DNA from: Neisseria sp. DTU_2020_1000833_1_SI_GRL_NUU_006
GTDB lineage: Bacteria; Pseudomonadota; Gammaproteobacteria; Burkholderiales; Neisseriaceae
DNA: 64,000 nt
NCBI GenBank assembly: GCA_032388755.1
Contig: CP135593.1
Location: 1,178,001-1,242,000 of the forward strand
Reading direction: 5' to 3'
In this document: one piece after another, positions 25,755 through 33,921 of the stretch
Layout of the letters: every line of letters begins with the position of its first letter
Position numbering within the stretch: the first letter of the stretch is position 1
Notes under the pieces: model-generated
What the model saw: the letters and a program-made list of their open reading frames with translations, nothing else
Told to the model about the DNA's origin: nothing
The model's database searches: none
Program-made: the position numbers and the translations under genes

Positions 25755-26513
25755 ATGCCCTGCTTGACCCGTACGTTACCTCGTCTGACTGTTTTCCTGC
25801 TGTCCACCTTCGCAGCATTCTCCGCCGCCGCACACGGAAACCACACCCATTGGGGTTACACCGGACACGACTCCCCCGAAAGCTGGGGCGAGCTTTCTGA
25901 AGAGTTCCGTTTGTGTTCCACAGGCAAAAACCAATCCCCCGTCAACATTACCGAAACCGTCTCCGGCAGACTGCCTGCCATCAAAGTCAATTACAAACCG
26001 AGCGCGGTTAACGTGGAAAACAACGGCCACACCATCCAGGTCAATTATCCCGAAGGCGGCAATACCCTCAGCGTGAACGGACGCACCTACACCCTGAAAC
26101 AATTCCATTTCCACGTCCCCAGTGAAAACCAAATCAAAGGCCGCACCTTCCCAATGGAAGCCCACTTCGTCCACCTAGACGAAAACCGCCAGCCTTTGGT
26201 ATTGGCAGTATTGTACGAAGCCGGCAAAACCAACGACCGCCTCGCGCCTATATGGAACGTGATGCCGATGAAAGAAGGAAAGGTAAACCTCGACAAAGCC
26301 TTCGACGCCGGCACCCTGCTGCCGAAACGGCTGAATTACTACCGCTTTGCCGGTTCGCTGACCACGCCGCCGTGCAGCGAAGGCGTATCGTGGCTGCTGT
26401 TGAAAACCTACGACTACATTGATCAGGCGCAGGCAGAAAAATTCACCCGCGCCATCGGTTCACACAACAGCCGCCCCGTCCAGCCGCTTAACGCGCGCGT
26501 TGTCATCGAATAA
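25755..26513 (+). CDS. cah: periplasmic alpha-carbonic anhydrase
   Basis: The 252-aa protein has a signal peptide (LTVFLLSTFAAFSAAAHG) and the alpha-CA core HWGYTGHDSPESWGEL, NQSPVNI, QFHFHVPSEN and EAHFVHLD (the three zinc histidines), then LTTPPCSEGVSWLL. Length equals the gonococcal enzyme. It interconverts CO2 and bicarbonate in the periplasm. An AGAAAGGA ribosome site precedes the ATG. An inverted repeat upstream could control it. Confidence 0.94.
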   Translation: MPCLTRTLPRLTVFLLSTFAAFSAAAHGNHTHWGYTGHDSPESWGELSEEFRLCSTGKNQSPVNITETVSGRLPAIKVNYKPSAVNVENNGHTIQVNYPEGGNTLSVNGRTYTLKQFHFHVPSENQIKGRTFPMEAHFVHLDENRQPLVLAVLYEAGKTNDRLAPIWNVMPMKEGKVNLDKAFDAGTLLPKRLNYYRFAGSLTTPPCSEGVSWLLLKTYDYIDQAQAEKFTRAIGSHNSRPVQPLNARVVIE

Positions 26514-26531
26514 ACGTTAAAGCCGTAAACG

Positions 26532-26577
26532 AAAAGGTCGTCTGAAAACCAAATTTAGGTTTCAGACGACCTTTTTT
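26532..26577 (+). terminator. DUS inverted-repeat terminator after carbonic anhydrase
   Basis: AAAAGGTCGTCTGAAAACC and GGTTTCAGACGACCTTTTTT with a short loop and T run, 19 bp past the stop. Confidence 0.8.
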
Positions 26578-26655
26578 CGCTCTTCAGCACAATATTTTCG
26601 GAACAAAGTCCTCGGCTTGGGTTTCAACTCAAACTGATTTCGCCTGCAGCTCCGC

Positions 26656-27570
26656 TCAAAAATACCCCGCCTTTTTGCGCTCTTCCATCGCTGCTTCCGA
26701 CACGCGGTCGTCCATGCGTGTGGCGCTACGTTCGGAGATGGTGGCCGCTGCGGTTTCGGCGATGATGTCTTCGGGCGTGGCGGCGGTGCTGGCTACGGGG
26801 CAGGTGCAGGAAATGTCGCCGACGGTTCGGAAGCGCACGTCGCGGATTTGGGAAACTTCGCCTTCGCGTTTCGGCGTCAGCGGGGTAACGGGGACGAGCA
26901 GCCCGCCGCGTTCGACGACTTCGCGTTTGTGGCTGTAATAAATCGGCGGCAGCGTGAGGTTTTCGCGGGCGATGTATTGCCAGATGTCGAGTTCCGTCCA
27001 GTTCGAGATGGGGAACACGCGCATGTTTTCGCCGCTGAATAGCCGCGTATTGTAGAGCGACCACAGTTCGGGACGCTGGCTTTTCGGGTCCCATTGTCCG
27101 AATTCGTCGCGGAACGAGAAAATCCGCTCCTTCGCCCGCGCTTTTTCCTCATCGCGCCGCGCGCCGCCCATCAGCGCGTCAAAGCCTTGTTCTTCAATGG
27201 TTTCCACCAGCGTCACCGCCTGCGCGGCGTTGCGCGAATCGGTTTCGCGGCGCAGGACAACCGTGCCTTTTTTGATGGAATCTTCGACGCTGCCGACCAC
27301 CAGTTGCACGCCCGTGCGCGCCACGGTTTCATCGCGGAACTGAATCACTTCGGGATAATTGTGCCCCGTATCGATATGCAGCAGCTTGAACGGCAGCTTG
27401 AGCGGGCGGCCTTCGAGTTTGAACGCTTTGACCGCCAGCGCCAGCAAAACGACGGAATCCTTGCCGCCGGAAAACAGCAGCGCGGGATTTTTCGCTTCGG
27501 CAACGACTTCGCGGATGATGTAGATGGACTCGGCTTCGAGCCAGTCTAGGTGGTGGTTTTGAATAGACAT
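26656..27570 (-). CDS. cysD: sulfate adenylyltransferase small subunit
   Basis: The 304-aa protein has the PP-loop LLFSGGKDSVVLLALAVKAF and LLHIDTGHNYPE, then the conserved GGARRDEEKARAKER. CysD makes APS from sulfate and ATP but needs the GTPase CysN as partner. No cysN is next to it: the downstream neighbour is the convergent carbonic anhydrase. The start has a GAGAAC site. The enzyme is intact, so cysN should be elsewhere in the genome. Confidence 0.95.
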   Translation of the reverse strand: MSIQNHHLDWLEAESIYIIREVVAEAKNPALLFSGGKDSVVLLALAVKAFKLEGRPLKLPFKLLHIDTGHNYPEVIQFRDETVARTGVQLVVGSVEDSIKKGTVVLRRETDSRNAAQAVTLVETIEEQGFDALMGGARRDEEKARAKERIFSFRDEFGQWDPKSQRPELWSLYNTRLFSGENMRVFPISNWTELDIWQYIARENLTLPPIYYSHKREVVERGGLLVPVTPLTPKREGEVSQIRDVRFRTVGDISCTCPVASTAATPEDIIAETAAATISERSATRMDDRVSEAAMEERKKAGYF

Positions 27571-27676
27571 ATTGTTCTCTTTAGCAAAACTCGGATAGGC
27601 GGTACTCTAAAGAGGTCGTCTGAAAAACGGAAAGAATGGTTTGTTTGAAGCAAAGATGATTTCGTTATATTGGCGG

Positions 27677-27717
27677 GGTCGTCTGAAAAGGGATTGGCGT
27701 TTTCAGACGACCTTTTT
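27677..27717. terminator. DUS inverted pair in the cysD-cysG divergent region
   Basis: GGGGTCGTCTGAAAA and TTTTCAGACGACCTTTTT flank a short loop between two divergent genes, so no gene obviously needs it; a further single DUS lies at 27613. Confidence 0.45.
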
Positions 27718-27841
27718 GCCGCGCGACAACGGAAACGGCACATATAACCAAATTCGATAAGATAAGCAAAAACCATTCTTTCCGCCGAAGCCTGCGGGAT
27801 TTTAAGATGGGCGGAACGATAGCTTAATAAGAGAACACGCC

Positions 27842-29257
27842 ATGAACCATTATCCCCTGTTTGCCGATTTGAACGGCCGCCCCGTCCTGCTGGCGGGTGC
27901 GGGCAAAGTGGCGGAACGCAAAGCCGAAAGCCTGTTGCAGGCAGGGGCTGCGGTCAGGGTTGTCGCCCGCGAACTCAATCCCGTTTTCCAAAAATGGGCG
28001 GAGGAAGGCAAAATCGAATGGCTGGGCAGCGAATTTCACGAGGATTATTTGGACGACGTATTTTTCGCCGTCGCCGCCACCGACGATTACGCTTTCAACC
28101 GCCGCATCTTCCAAGCGGCGGAGCGGCGGGCTAAGCTCTGCAACACCGTCGATACTGCGGATTTGTGTTCCTTCACCGTCCCCGCCGTCATCGACCGCAG
28201 CCCGCTCAAAATCGCCGTCTCCAGCGGCGCAACCGCTCCCGTTTTGGCGCGCAAGTGGCGGCAAATCATCGAAACGCTCATCCCGCTGCACACCGGTCAA
28301 ATGGCGGCACTCGCCGGCAAATGGCGCAACGCGGTCAAAGCCAAAATCAAAGGCACGGCAAACCGCCGCCGTTTTTGGGAAAACCTGTTCGACAGCCGCT
28401 TTAACGCACTCGCCGCCCAAGGCAACCTTGATGCCGCCGAAGCAGAACTTGCCGCGCAGCTTGACGGCTTCGGCGCGGCAAAAGGCGAAGTCGTCCTTGT
28501 CGGCGCAGGCCCCGGCGACGCAGGGCTGCTCACCTTGCATGCTTTGCAGGCGATACAGGCGGCGGATGTTGTGTTCCACGATGCTTTAGTTTCAGACGAC
28601 GTCTTAAGCATGGTGCGCAAAGACGCGGACAAAATCAGCGTCGGCAAACGCGGAGGCTCGCACCACGTCCAACAAGAAGAAACCAACCGCCTCCTGGTCG
28701 AATACGCCCGCCAAGGTTTGCGCGTCGTCCGGCTCAAAGGCGGCGACCCCTTCGTTTTCGGGCGCGGCGGCGAAGAAGCCCAAGTCTTGCGGCAGGCAAA
28801 CATCCCCTACCGCATCATCCCCGGCATCACCGCCGCACTGGGCGCGACCGCCTACGCAGGCATCCCCCTGACACACCGCGACTGCGCCCAAAGCGCGCTC
28901 TTCGTTACCGGGCACAGCAAACACGACGGCCACCAACCCGACTGGCGCACGCTCGCCCTAAGCAACCAAACCCTGGTCGTCTATATGGGCACGCTCAAAG
29001 CCGCCGAAACCGCCGAAAAACTGATGGCGCACGGACGCAGCGGCGACACACCCGTCGCCATCGTCTCCAACGGCACGCTCCCGCACCAAAGCGTCGTGAC
29101 AGGTCGTCTGAAAAACCTGTCCGAGCTGGCAGAAAACGCCCCGCGCCCCGCGCTGATCGTCATCGGCGAAGTCGTTTCCCTGCGCGACGAGTTGAAATGG
29201 TTTCAAGAAAACCCCGCGCAAAGCCGCCTTCACACGATGCACGAACAAGTCGCCTGA
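27842..29257 (+). CDS. cysG: siroheme synthase (CysG fusion)
   Basis: The 471-aa protein fuses an N-terminal precorrin-2 dehydrogenase/ferrochelatase (AGAGKVAERKAESLL, then TVDTADLCSFTVP) with a C-terminal uroporphyrinogen-III methyltransferase (VGAGPGDAGLLTLHAL, VVRLKGGDPFVFGRGGEEA). Siroheme is the cofactor of sulfite reductase, so it completes the sulfur set with cysD and cysH. It is divergent from cysD across a DUS-rich gap. Confidence 0.96.
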   Translation: MNHYPLFADLNGRPVLLAGAGKVAERKAESLLQAGAAVRVVARELNPVFQKWAEEGKIEWLGSEFHEDYLDDVFFAVAATDDYAFNRRIFQAAERRAKLCNTVDTADLCSFTVPAVIDRSPLKIAVSSGATAPVLARKWRQIIETLIPLHTGQMAALAGKWRNAVKAKIKGTANRRRFWENLFDSRFNALAAQGNLDAAEAELAAQLDGFGAAKGEVVLVGAGPGDAGLLTLHALQAIQAADVVFHDALVSDDVLSMVRKDADKISVGKRGGSHHVQQEETNRLLVEYARQGLRVVRLKGGDPFVFGRGGEEAQVLRQANIPYRIIPGITAALGATAYAGIPLTHRDCAQSALFVTGHSKHDGHQPDWRTLALSNQTLVVYMGTLKAAETAEKLMAHGRSGDTPVAIVSNGTLPHQSVVTGRLKNLSELAENAPRPALIVIGEVVSLRDELKWFQENPAQSRLHTMHEQVA

Positions 29258-29285
29258 AGCATTGGTTCAAACTGTTTAAACAAAC

Positions 29286-29328
29286 AAAAGGTCGTCTGAA
29301 AACCCCAATCCGGTTTTCAGACGACCTT
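29286..29328. terminator. DUS inverted-repeat terminator between cysG and the YdcH gene
   Basis: AAAAGGTCGTCTGAAAACC and GGTTTTCAGACGACCTTAT with a short loop, between two convergent genes. Confidence 0.75.
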
Positions 29329-29341
29329 ATTCAAATCCCGA

Positions 29342-29560
29342 TTACTTGCCTGAAGCCTTTTGCAACAGAGCGTACAACTCGTCTTTCAGTTTCAATTTGG
29401 CTTTTTTCAGCTCCTCAATTTCTTCAGAACCGCTGGTAACAGGATTATTAACCAAACCTGTAATCTTATCGTCCAACTCATTATGCTCGTCAAACAGACG
29501 GGCGAAGTGGGCGTCTTCTTGTTTTAATTTGGAAATTAAATCGCGATATTCCGGAAACAT
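29342..29560 (-). CDS. YdcH/DUF465 family small coiled protein
   Basis: The 72-aa protein is the DUF465 helical hairpin: FPEYRDLISKLKQEDAHFAR, a loop, then EEIEELKKAKLKLKDELY. The ATG at 29560 follows a GAGGAAAA site; a longer frame would add 62 unrelated residues and is rejected. Function of the family is unknown. Confidence 0.88.
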   Translation of the reverse strand: MFPEYRDLISKLKQEDAHFARLFDEHNELDDKITGLVNNPVTSGSEEIEELKKAKLKLKDELYALLQKASGK

Positions 29561-29785
29561 TTTGTTTTCCTCTTTCGTTAATATGAATAAAACGGCGCAA
29601 TGCCAAGAAAAGTATGTAACTGCCAGTAGTTTTATTATAACAAAGCTGCCATTTTTATCCAGCCCCTTGCCAATCAAATCCTGCATTGCATCAAATTTAT
29701 CCGACAGCCCGAAGCTGGAAAATCTGATTTGATCAGAACAGAACAAATCCGATTACAGTCGTCTGAAAGACAGAGATTTGATGGA

Positions 29786-29814
29786 TTGACGATTTCCTAT
29801 TCCACAGATAATTT
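29786..29814 (+). promoter_or_regulatory. sigma70 promoter of the array-adjacent small RNA
   Basis: TTGACG (29786-29791), a 17-bp spacer and TAATTT (29809-29814) point toward the structured segment that ends at the CRISPR array. Confidence 0.5.
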
Positions 29815-29820
29815 TTCAGA

Positions 29821-29938
29821 CATAACCATCAAGAAGCAAATGGTTAAAGACGGTTTAAATCAGTAAAACACAGTCTGGTTTCGACATATGGTTAGCGAAA
29901 CCTGAGACGTCCTGACAGTCTACGCTGTGGACGTTTTT
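29821..29938 (+). ncRNA. candidate structured small RNA abutting the CRISPR array trailer
   Basis: About 118 nt downstream of the promoter contain a first hairpin (GGTTTCG 29877-29883 with CGAAACC 29896-29902) and a terminator-like second one (ACGTCC 29907-29912, inner ACAG/CTGT, GGACGT 29929-29934) followed by a T run ending at 29938. The last T is immediately before the terminal CRISPR repeat. No ORF longer than 8 codons is present. Transcription would be convergent with the array. Inference from signals. Confidence 0.5.
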
Positions 29939-30116
29939 GTTTCAACACACAGCCGCCCGAAGGCAGCTGGCACATCGTCCCCGTCAATCAAATGCGAGGT
30001 CATCGTTTCAACACACAGCCGCCCGAAGGCAGCTGGGATGGCAGTCGAATCACTGACAAGCCTTGAAGCGGTTTCAACACACAGCCGCCCGAAGGCAGCT
30101 GGGTGATGACGACTAA

Positions 30117-30958
30117 GAACGTGTTCATTGTCTCAGCCTCTGCTGTAAACTATCGGCATGAACAGAAAAACCTACCCAAGCGATATCAGTCGCGAGCAAT
30201 TTGCGCCTCTCCTTCCCCTGCTGGAAAGTGCCCGTAAACACACAGCGCCACGCCAGGTGGACTTGTACGATGTCTTTTGTGCCATTCTCTACCTGCAACG
30301 CACTGGCTGCTCCTGGCGCGCTTTGCCGGGCGACTTCCCCAAATGGCGCACCGTGCATTCCTACTTCCAGAGATGGACCGAACCACGCGAGAGTGGTATC
30401 AGCATCCTTGAGGAAGCATTAAAAAAATCAGGTAGTTGCGCAGCGCCGCAAGCAGGGGCGCCATGAAGCAACTACTTTCCTGATTATTGATGCGCAGAGT
30501 GTGAAGAACACGGATACCGCCATGGAAAAAGGCTAAGATGCGGGCAAGAAGGTTAGCGGTATCAAGCGACATATAGCGGTTGACACGCAAGGTTTGCCGC
30601 ATGCCCTTGCGGTAACGACGGCGGATGTTACGGATAGAAAAGGCTGCCTGGTGGCATTGGAACATGGGCGGGATAATCTTGGTGCGATACAAAAAATCCT
30701 TGCTGACGGTGGTTACACGGGTAAGGCATTTGCTTCGTCGGTACAGGAGTTGATTGGTGCGGAGGTAGAGATTGCCAAACGAAACGAATTGCACCGTTTT
30801 GCAGTATTGCCGAAGCGATGGGTAGTAGAGCGCAGCTTTTCCTGGTTGGAAAAGAACAGGCGGCTTTGGAAAAACTGCGAGCGTAAGTTGAGTACCAGTC
30901 TGCAAATGGTAGCTTTGGCTTTCTTGGGAGTCCTGCTACGAAGACTATGAACACGCTC
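30117..30958 (+). mobile_element. IS5-family (IS427-like) insertion inside a CRISPR spacer
   Basis: Terminal inverted repeats GAACGTGTTCATTGTCT (30117 on) and its near-complement ending at 30958 bound an 842-bp element flanked by the duplicated target TAA (30114-30116 and 30959-30961). Removing it with one TAA restores a 33-bp spacer between repeats. Confidence 0.9.
30158..30950 (+). pseudogene. IS5-family two-frame transposase, inactivated
   Basis: The first frame (30158-30466) begins MNRKTYPSDISREQFAPL and carries the DUF4096-like CSWRALPGDFPKW. The second frame carries the DDE residues in TFLIIDAQSVK, ADGGYTGKAF and VVERSFSWLEKNRR, the usual frameshift arrangement. An in-frame TAA at 30534-30536, where a Tyr codon is expected before DAGKKVSG, truncates the catalytic part. 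The element is probably immobile unless helped in trans. Confidence 0.85.
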
Positions 30959-31077
30959 TAAGAAATGCATCAGGTGCGGCGTTTCAACACACAGCAGCCC
31001 GAAGGCAGCTGGCTCTGGTGGGGATGGGCACAACCCAATTCCATAGTTTCAACACACAGCAGCCCGAAGGCAGCTGG

Positions 31078-31266
31078 CGCCTCTCTCAAAAGCCTTGCTC
31101 CATCAGGTTTCGCAGCCCCGATTTCGCTAAACTCTCAAGAAAAGCGTGAACGCGAGTATAACACAGCCTTGTCCGTTACACCCGCATTCGCAATATCCTG
31201 ATTGTTAAAGAACAATCCCAATTCGCCAACCCTGCCGCATTTTCATGAGAACTACAGGTTGGCGAT
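31078..31266 (-). promoter_or_regulatory. CRISPR leader and cas2-array junction
   Basis: This 189-bp gap between cas2 and the first repeat should be the leader. On the - strand it contains a TATACT -10-like element near 31160. Beside cas2 is a 9-bp inverted repeat, TCGCCAACC (31223-31231) and GGTTGGCGA (31257-31265), which may end the cas transcript. No gene is seen. Confidence 0.5.
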
Positions 31267-31560
31267 TCACACAATCAACGTATCCTTAAACACATCTACC
31301 GCCGGTTTTGCGCCGTGGTGTTCCACTTTCCGTCGCCATTTGCTGCCCAGATGGTAAAAGCGCAGGCTGTCAGTTTCGGGATTGTAGGTTTTCAGAAGTT
31401 TGTCTTTCAAAACAACCCACTGATCGGGCGCGATGTCGCATTCGAACACTGAATACTGCACGCGCACGCCGTAGTCCAGACACAATTTCGCCACGCGCCG
31501 CAGCCTAGCCTGCCCTTCTGCGTCTTCCAGCGAAATATCGTAAGTAATCAGCATTAGCAT
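31267..31560 (-). CDS. cas2: CRISPR-associated endoribonuclease Cas2 (I-C)
   Basis: The 97-aa ferredoxin-fold protein opens with LITYDISLEDAEGQARLRRV, including the conserved Asp after the first strand, and has VQYSVFECDI. Cas2 bridges Cas1 dimers in the spacer-integration complex. It is the last gene of the operon before the array. Translation could start at either of two near ATGs. A DUS pair separates it from cas1. Confidence 0.96.
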   Translation of the reverse strand: MLMLITYDISLEDAEGQARLRRVAKLCLDYGVRVQYSVFECDIAPDQWVVLKDKLLKTYNPETDSLRFYHLGSKWRRKVEHHGAKPAVDVFKDTLIV

Positions 31561-31589
31561 TTTGTATTCCCATGTACAGGCTGCTTTAG

Positions 31590-31628
31590 AGGTCGTCTGA
31601 AAACATCCAACCCGATTTCAGACGACCT
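31590..31628. terminator. DUS inverted pair between cas1 and cas2
   Basis: GAGGTCGTCTGAAAA and TTTCAGACGACCT around a short loop, inside the cas operon; a uptake-signal insertion or attenuator rather than a strong terminator. Confidence 0.5.
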
Positions 31629-31634
31629 GCAAAC

Positions 31635-32648
31635 CTATCTCATCAAAAACGGCGGGTATTCCGCCAAATCTCCGCGCAAGTGCCGTGCCAACAGCATCGC
31701 CTGAATATACGGCAGTAGCCCGATTTCCACTTCCTCGCCTAAAAACGGATGAACGATTTTCTCCTGCTTTTTCGCCTGCAAGGCTTGGAACACGAGCTTA
31801 CGCGCCTCCGCTTTTAAGCTCACCGCGCCGCTTGCCTCGGTAACGAAATCCTGCGGTTTGATTTGCCCTCGGTTAATCAGCGACAACACCAGCCTGTCTG
31901 CCCACCATGCTCGGAATTCTTCCAAAATATCTTGCGCTAAGCTGTCGCGCCCCGGTCGGTCGGCGTGCAGAAAACCCACCTGCGGATCCAGCCCCACGCC
32001 TTGCAGCGCGCCGCTGATGTCCTTGCCCAAAATACTGTACACAAACGACAAGAGCGCGTTCACTCCGTCTCTGGGCGGACGGCGGTTGCGCCCATCAAAA
32101 ATAAAGCCGCTTTTTTCGCTCAAAAGTTGCCCGAACACTCCGAAATAACGCGCCGCCGCATCGCCCTCAATGCCGCGTACCACGTCCAGCTCCGCCGCGC
32201 CCTTCAACTGCCGCAGCGAAATGTTCAAAGCATCGACCGCACTTTGAATCGCCGCATTCTCGCCGTAATTGCGAATCTGTCGCTGAAGCACCCGCTTACT
32301 CGCCTGAATCTTCGCCGCAATGATATTGCGCGCAATCGGCACAGGATTTTGCTCCGACACCCGATACTGCGCCCGACGCAGCAGCACATTGCCGCTCTGC
32401 CGCCCTTGAAGCCGTCCCAAGAAACGCCCGTTTTCCGTAAAAAACGCCAAATTCACATTATTTTCGCCGCAAAACCCCAGCAGAAAAGGCGACACCAGCA
32501 CATTTCCAAAACAGAAAATATGCCCGATGGAATGCACCGGCAACTGCGCTACCTTCTTACGCTCCTGCTCCACCACCAGCGTCTCCCGCTCCTTATGCAG
32601 ATAACTGCCTTGGGTGGTGATGTAGAGCGTGTTTTGCAGTTTGCGCAT
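31635..32648 (-). CDS. cas1: CRISPR integrase Cas1 (I-C)
   Basis: The 337-aa protein carries the Cas1 active-site sets: RGIEGDAAARYFGVF (Glu), VGFLHADRPGRDSLAQDILEEF (His and Asp) and the N-terminal beta region. It integrates new spacers with Cas2. It starts 10 bp after the Nmad2-like gene ends, so translation of the two is probably coupled. A Pasteurellaceae uptake 9-mer is embedded at 32236-32244. Confidence 0.97.
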   Translation of the reverse strand: MRKLQNTLYITTQGSYLHKERETLVVEQERKKVAQLPVHSIGHIFCFGNVLVSPFLLGFCGENNVNLAFFTENGRFLGRLQGRQSGNVLLRRAQYRVSEQNPVPIARNIIAAKIQASKRVLQRQIRNYGENAAIQSAVDALNISLRQLKGAAELDVVRGIEGDAAARYFGVFGQLLSEKSGFIFDGRNRRPPRDGVNALLSFVYSILGKDISGALQGVGLDPQVGFLHADRPGRDSLAQDILEEFRAWWADRLVLSLINRGQIKPQDFVTEASGAVSLKAEARKLVFQALQAKKQEKIVHPFLGEEVEIGLLPYIQAMLLARHLRGDLAEYPPFLMR

Positions 32649-32658
32649 GGGTGTATTC

Positions 32659-33225
32659 CTATCTATTTTCTAAACTACTAGGCTTACCAAAAATTCCTTT
32701 TTCATATACCGCCAACCAATCTAAAAAACTAGACACTAAAATGTGGTCATTTATGTTTTTATGACCAGGTCCTTTCTTAACGATACCAAGGAAATTTTCA
32801 GGTAATAATGGTGCTTTGTTTCCAAAGTACCAAAAATCTTTACATATTAGAACATTCGTAGAATTCAAATCATGGCTCATATTGCCTTCATCATGGAAAG
32901 GGTTATTTAACTGAGTCCAAGTTCCATTCTCTCTATAATAGATATTATCTCCTTTTCTTCTTAAAATATTTTCATCACTTGGTTTTTTAACTTGATATAT
33001 GGGATTTTCAAAATATTCATTCATATTCACTACATCCGATACTTGAGCTGCATAAATCAATCGATTTTTATAAGCTCCTGTGCTAGAGCCTATTCCAACA
33101 AGAATATCCCCTATTTTTGCACTATTTCTTATTTTGGGTTTGCATGTGGCGAGAGTTAAAAAGCCACCATAAGGATTAGGAGCAAAGCCATAATCATGTG
33201 TAATGATATAACTCATTATTTTCAT
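32659..33225 (-). CDS. Nmad2-like (nucleotide-modification-associated domain 2) protein inside the cas operon
   Basis: The 188-aa product opens SYIITHDYGFAPNPYGGF, followed by TLATCKPKIRNSAKIGDILV, GIGSS and KKPSDENI/GDNIYYRENGTW, the pattern I associate with Nmad2, a domain predicted to act on or read modified nucleotides. The start at 33225 has a GAGATGAG site; an in-frame ATG 66 bases upstream overlaps cas4. The DNA is very AT-rich (13 G+C in the 60 bases from 32941) against about half in the cas genes. It is 31 bp after cas4 and 10 bp before cas1. Function is inferred. Confidence 0.7.
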   Translation of the reverse strand: MKIMSYIITHDYGFAPNPYGGFLTLATCKPKIRNSAKIGDILVGIGSSTGAYKNRLIYAAQVSDVVNMNEYFENPIYQVKKPSDENILRRKGDNIYYRENGTWTQLNNPFHDEGNMSHDLNSTNVLICKDFWYFGNKAPLLPENFLGIVKKGPGHKNINDHILVSSFLDWLAVYEKGIFGKPSSLENR

Positions 33226-33256
33226 AATCTCATCTCTATTAAATAATCTAAAATCA

Positions 33257-33907
33257 CTATTCCCCAAACAACCCCGCCACATACCCCACACTCCTATCCC
33301 ATTTCCCCAGCAGCTCCGGCTGACAAATTTCCACCAGCGAGCAGGCTTTGCAGCGTTTGCCGTAGTCGGGCGGCGGGGTTTGGCCGCTGTTTAGAAGTTC
33401 ACGCACGGCGGTGATGGTGGCGAGTGTTTGGGCGCGTAGGTCGTCTGAAAATATGATGGGGACGCGGTGGCGGGTTTGCATGTACCACAGCGCGCCCTCA
33501 GAGACGGTTTGCCCCGTCATTTCTTCCAAACACAAACCTTGGGCGCAAAGCTGGATTTCGTCCATCGGGTCGGGTTTGGGCTTGCCGCGTTTGTATTCCA
33601 CAGGTTTCAGACGACCTGTTTTCGTTTCCACTTCCACCAAATCCAACACGCCGCTGATGCCCAATTTTTCCGCCGAAACATGCACCGTCCGCTCAAAGCG
33701 CACGCCCTTGCGCGTTTCCGGCTCGCCCGAATCCACCCGCTCATGCAGCGCCTTGCCTTGCGCGGTCAAATAATTTTCCGCCCACGCCTGCTCATTGTGA
33801 ATCAAGGCGCATTGACGCGGGCAGAAGGCGTAGTGTTGCAGGGCCGAAAGGGGAATCAGGCGCGTGTCCTGATTTTCCCTTTGGATTTCGGCTAAAAGTG
33901 CGGTCAT
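33257..33907 (-). CDS. cas4: CRISPR Cas4 exonuclease (I-C)
   Basis: The 216-aa RecB-like nuclease has YAFCPRQCALIH (first cluster Cys), ISGVLDLVEVE with the metal-binding Asp, PVEYKRGKPK (motif III Glu-Tyr-Lys) and GKRCKACSLVEICQPE (remaining cluster cysteines). Cas4 trims prespacers and selects the PAM side in I-C adaptation. A Pasteurellaceae uptake 9-mer covers the start codon region. Confidence 0.95.
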   Translation of the reverse strand: MTALLAEIQRENQDTRLIPLSALQHYAFCPRQCALIHNEQAWAENYLTAQGKALHERVDSGEPETRKGVRFERTVHVSAEKLGISGVLDLVEVETKTGRLKPVEYKRGKPKPDPMDEIQLCAQGLCLEEMTGQTVSEGALWYMQTRHRVPIIFSDDLRAQTLATITAVRELLNSGQTPPPDYGKRCKACSLVEICQPELLGKWDRSVGYVAGLFGE

Positions 33908-33921
33908 CTTTTTAAGTGTTT

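Larger units (their letters stand above)
29939..31077 (-). CRISPR. type I-C CRISPR array, five 32-bp repeats, interrupted by an IS
   Basis: Repeats lie at 29939-29970, 30005-30036, 30071-30102, 30981-31012 and 31046-31077. Read on the - strand each ends in TGTGTTGAAAC, as type I-C repeats do. Intact spacers are 34, 34 and 33 bp; the third interval is a 33-bp spacer split by an 842-bp IS. The two leader-side repeats have CAGCAG where the three distal ones have CAGCCG, changing a wobble pair in the crRNA hairpin to a mismatch. The leader side faces cas2, so transcription should run right to left. Confidence 0.97.

Noticed and set aside
29761..29830. A degenerate sixth CRISPR repeat near the trailer
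   Set aside because: No match to the repeat beyond 29939; the sequence there is the small-RNA candidate.
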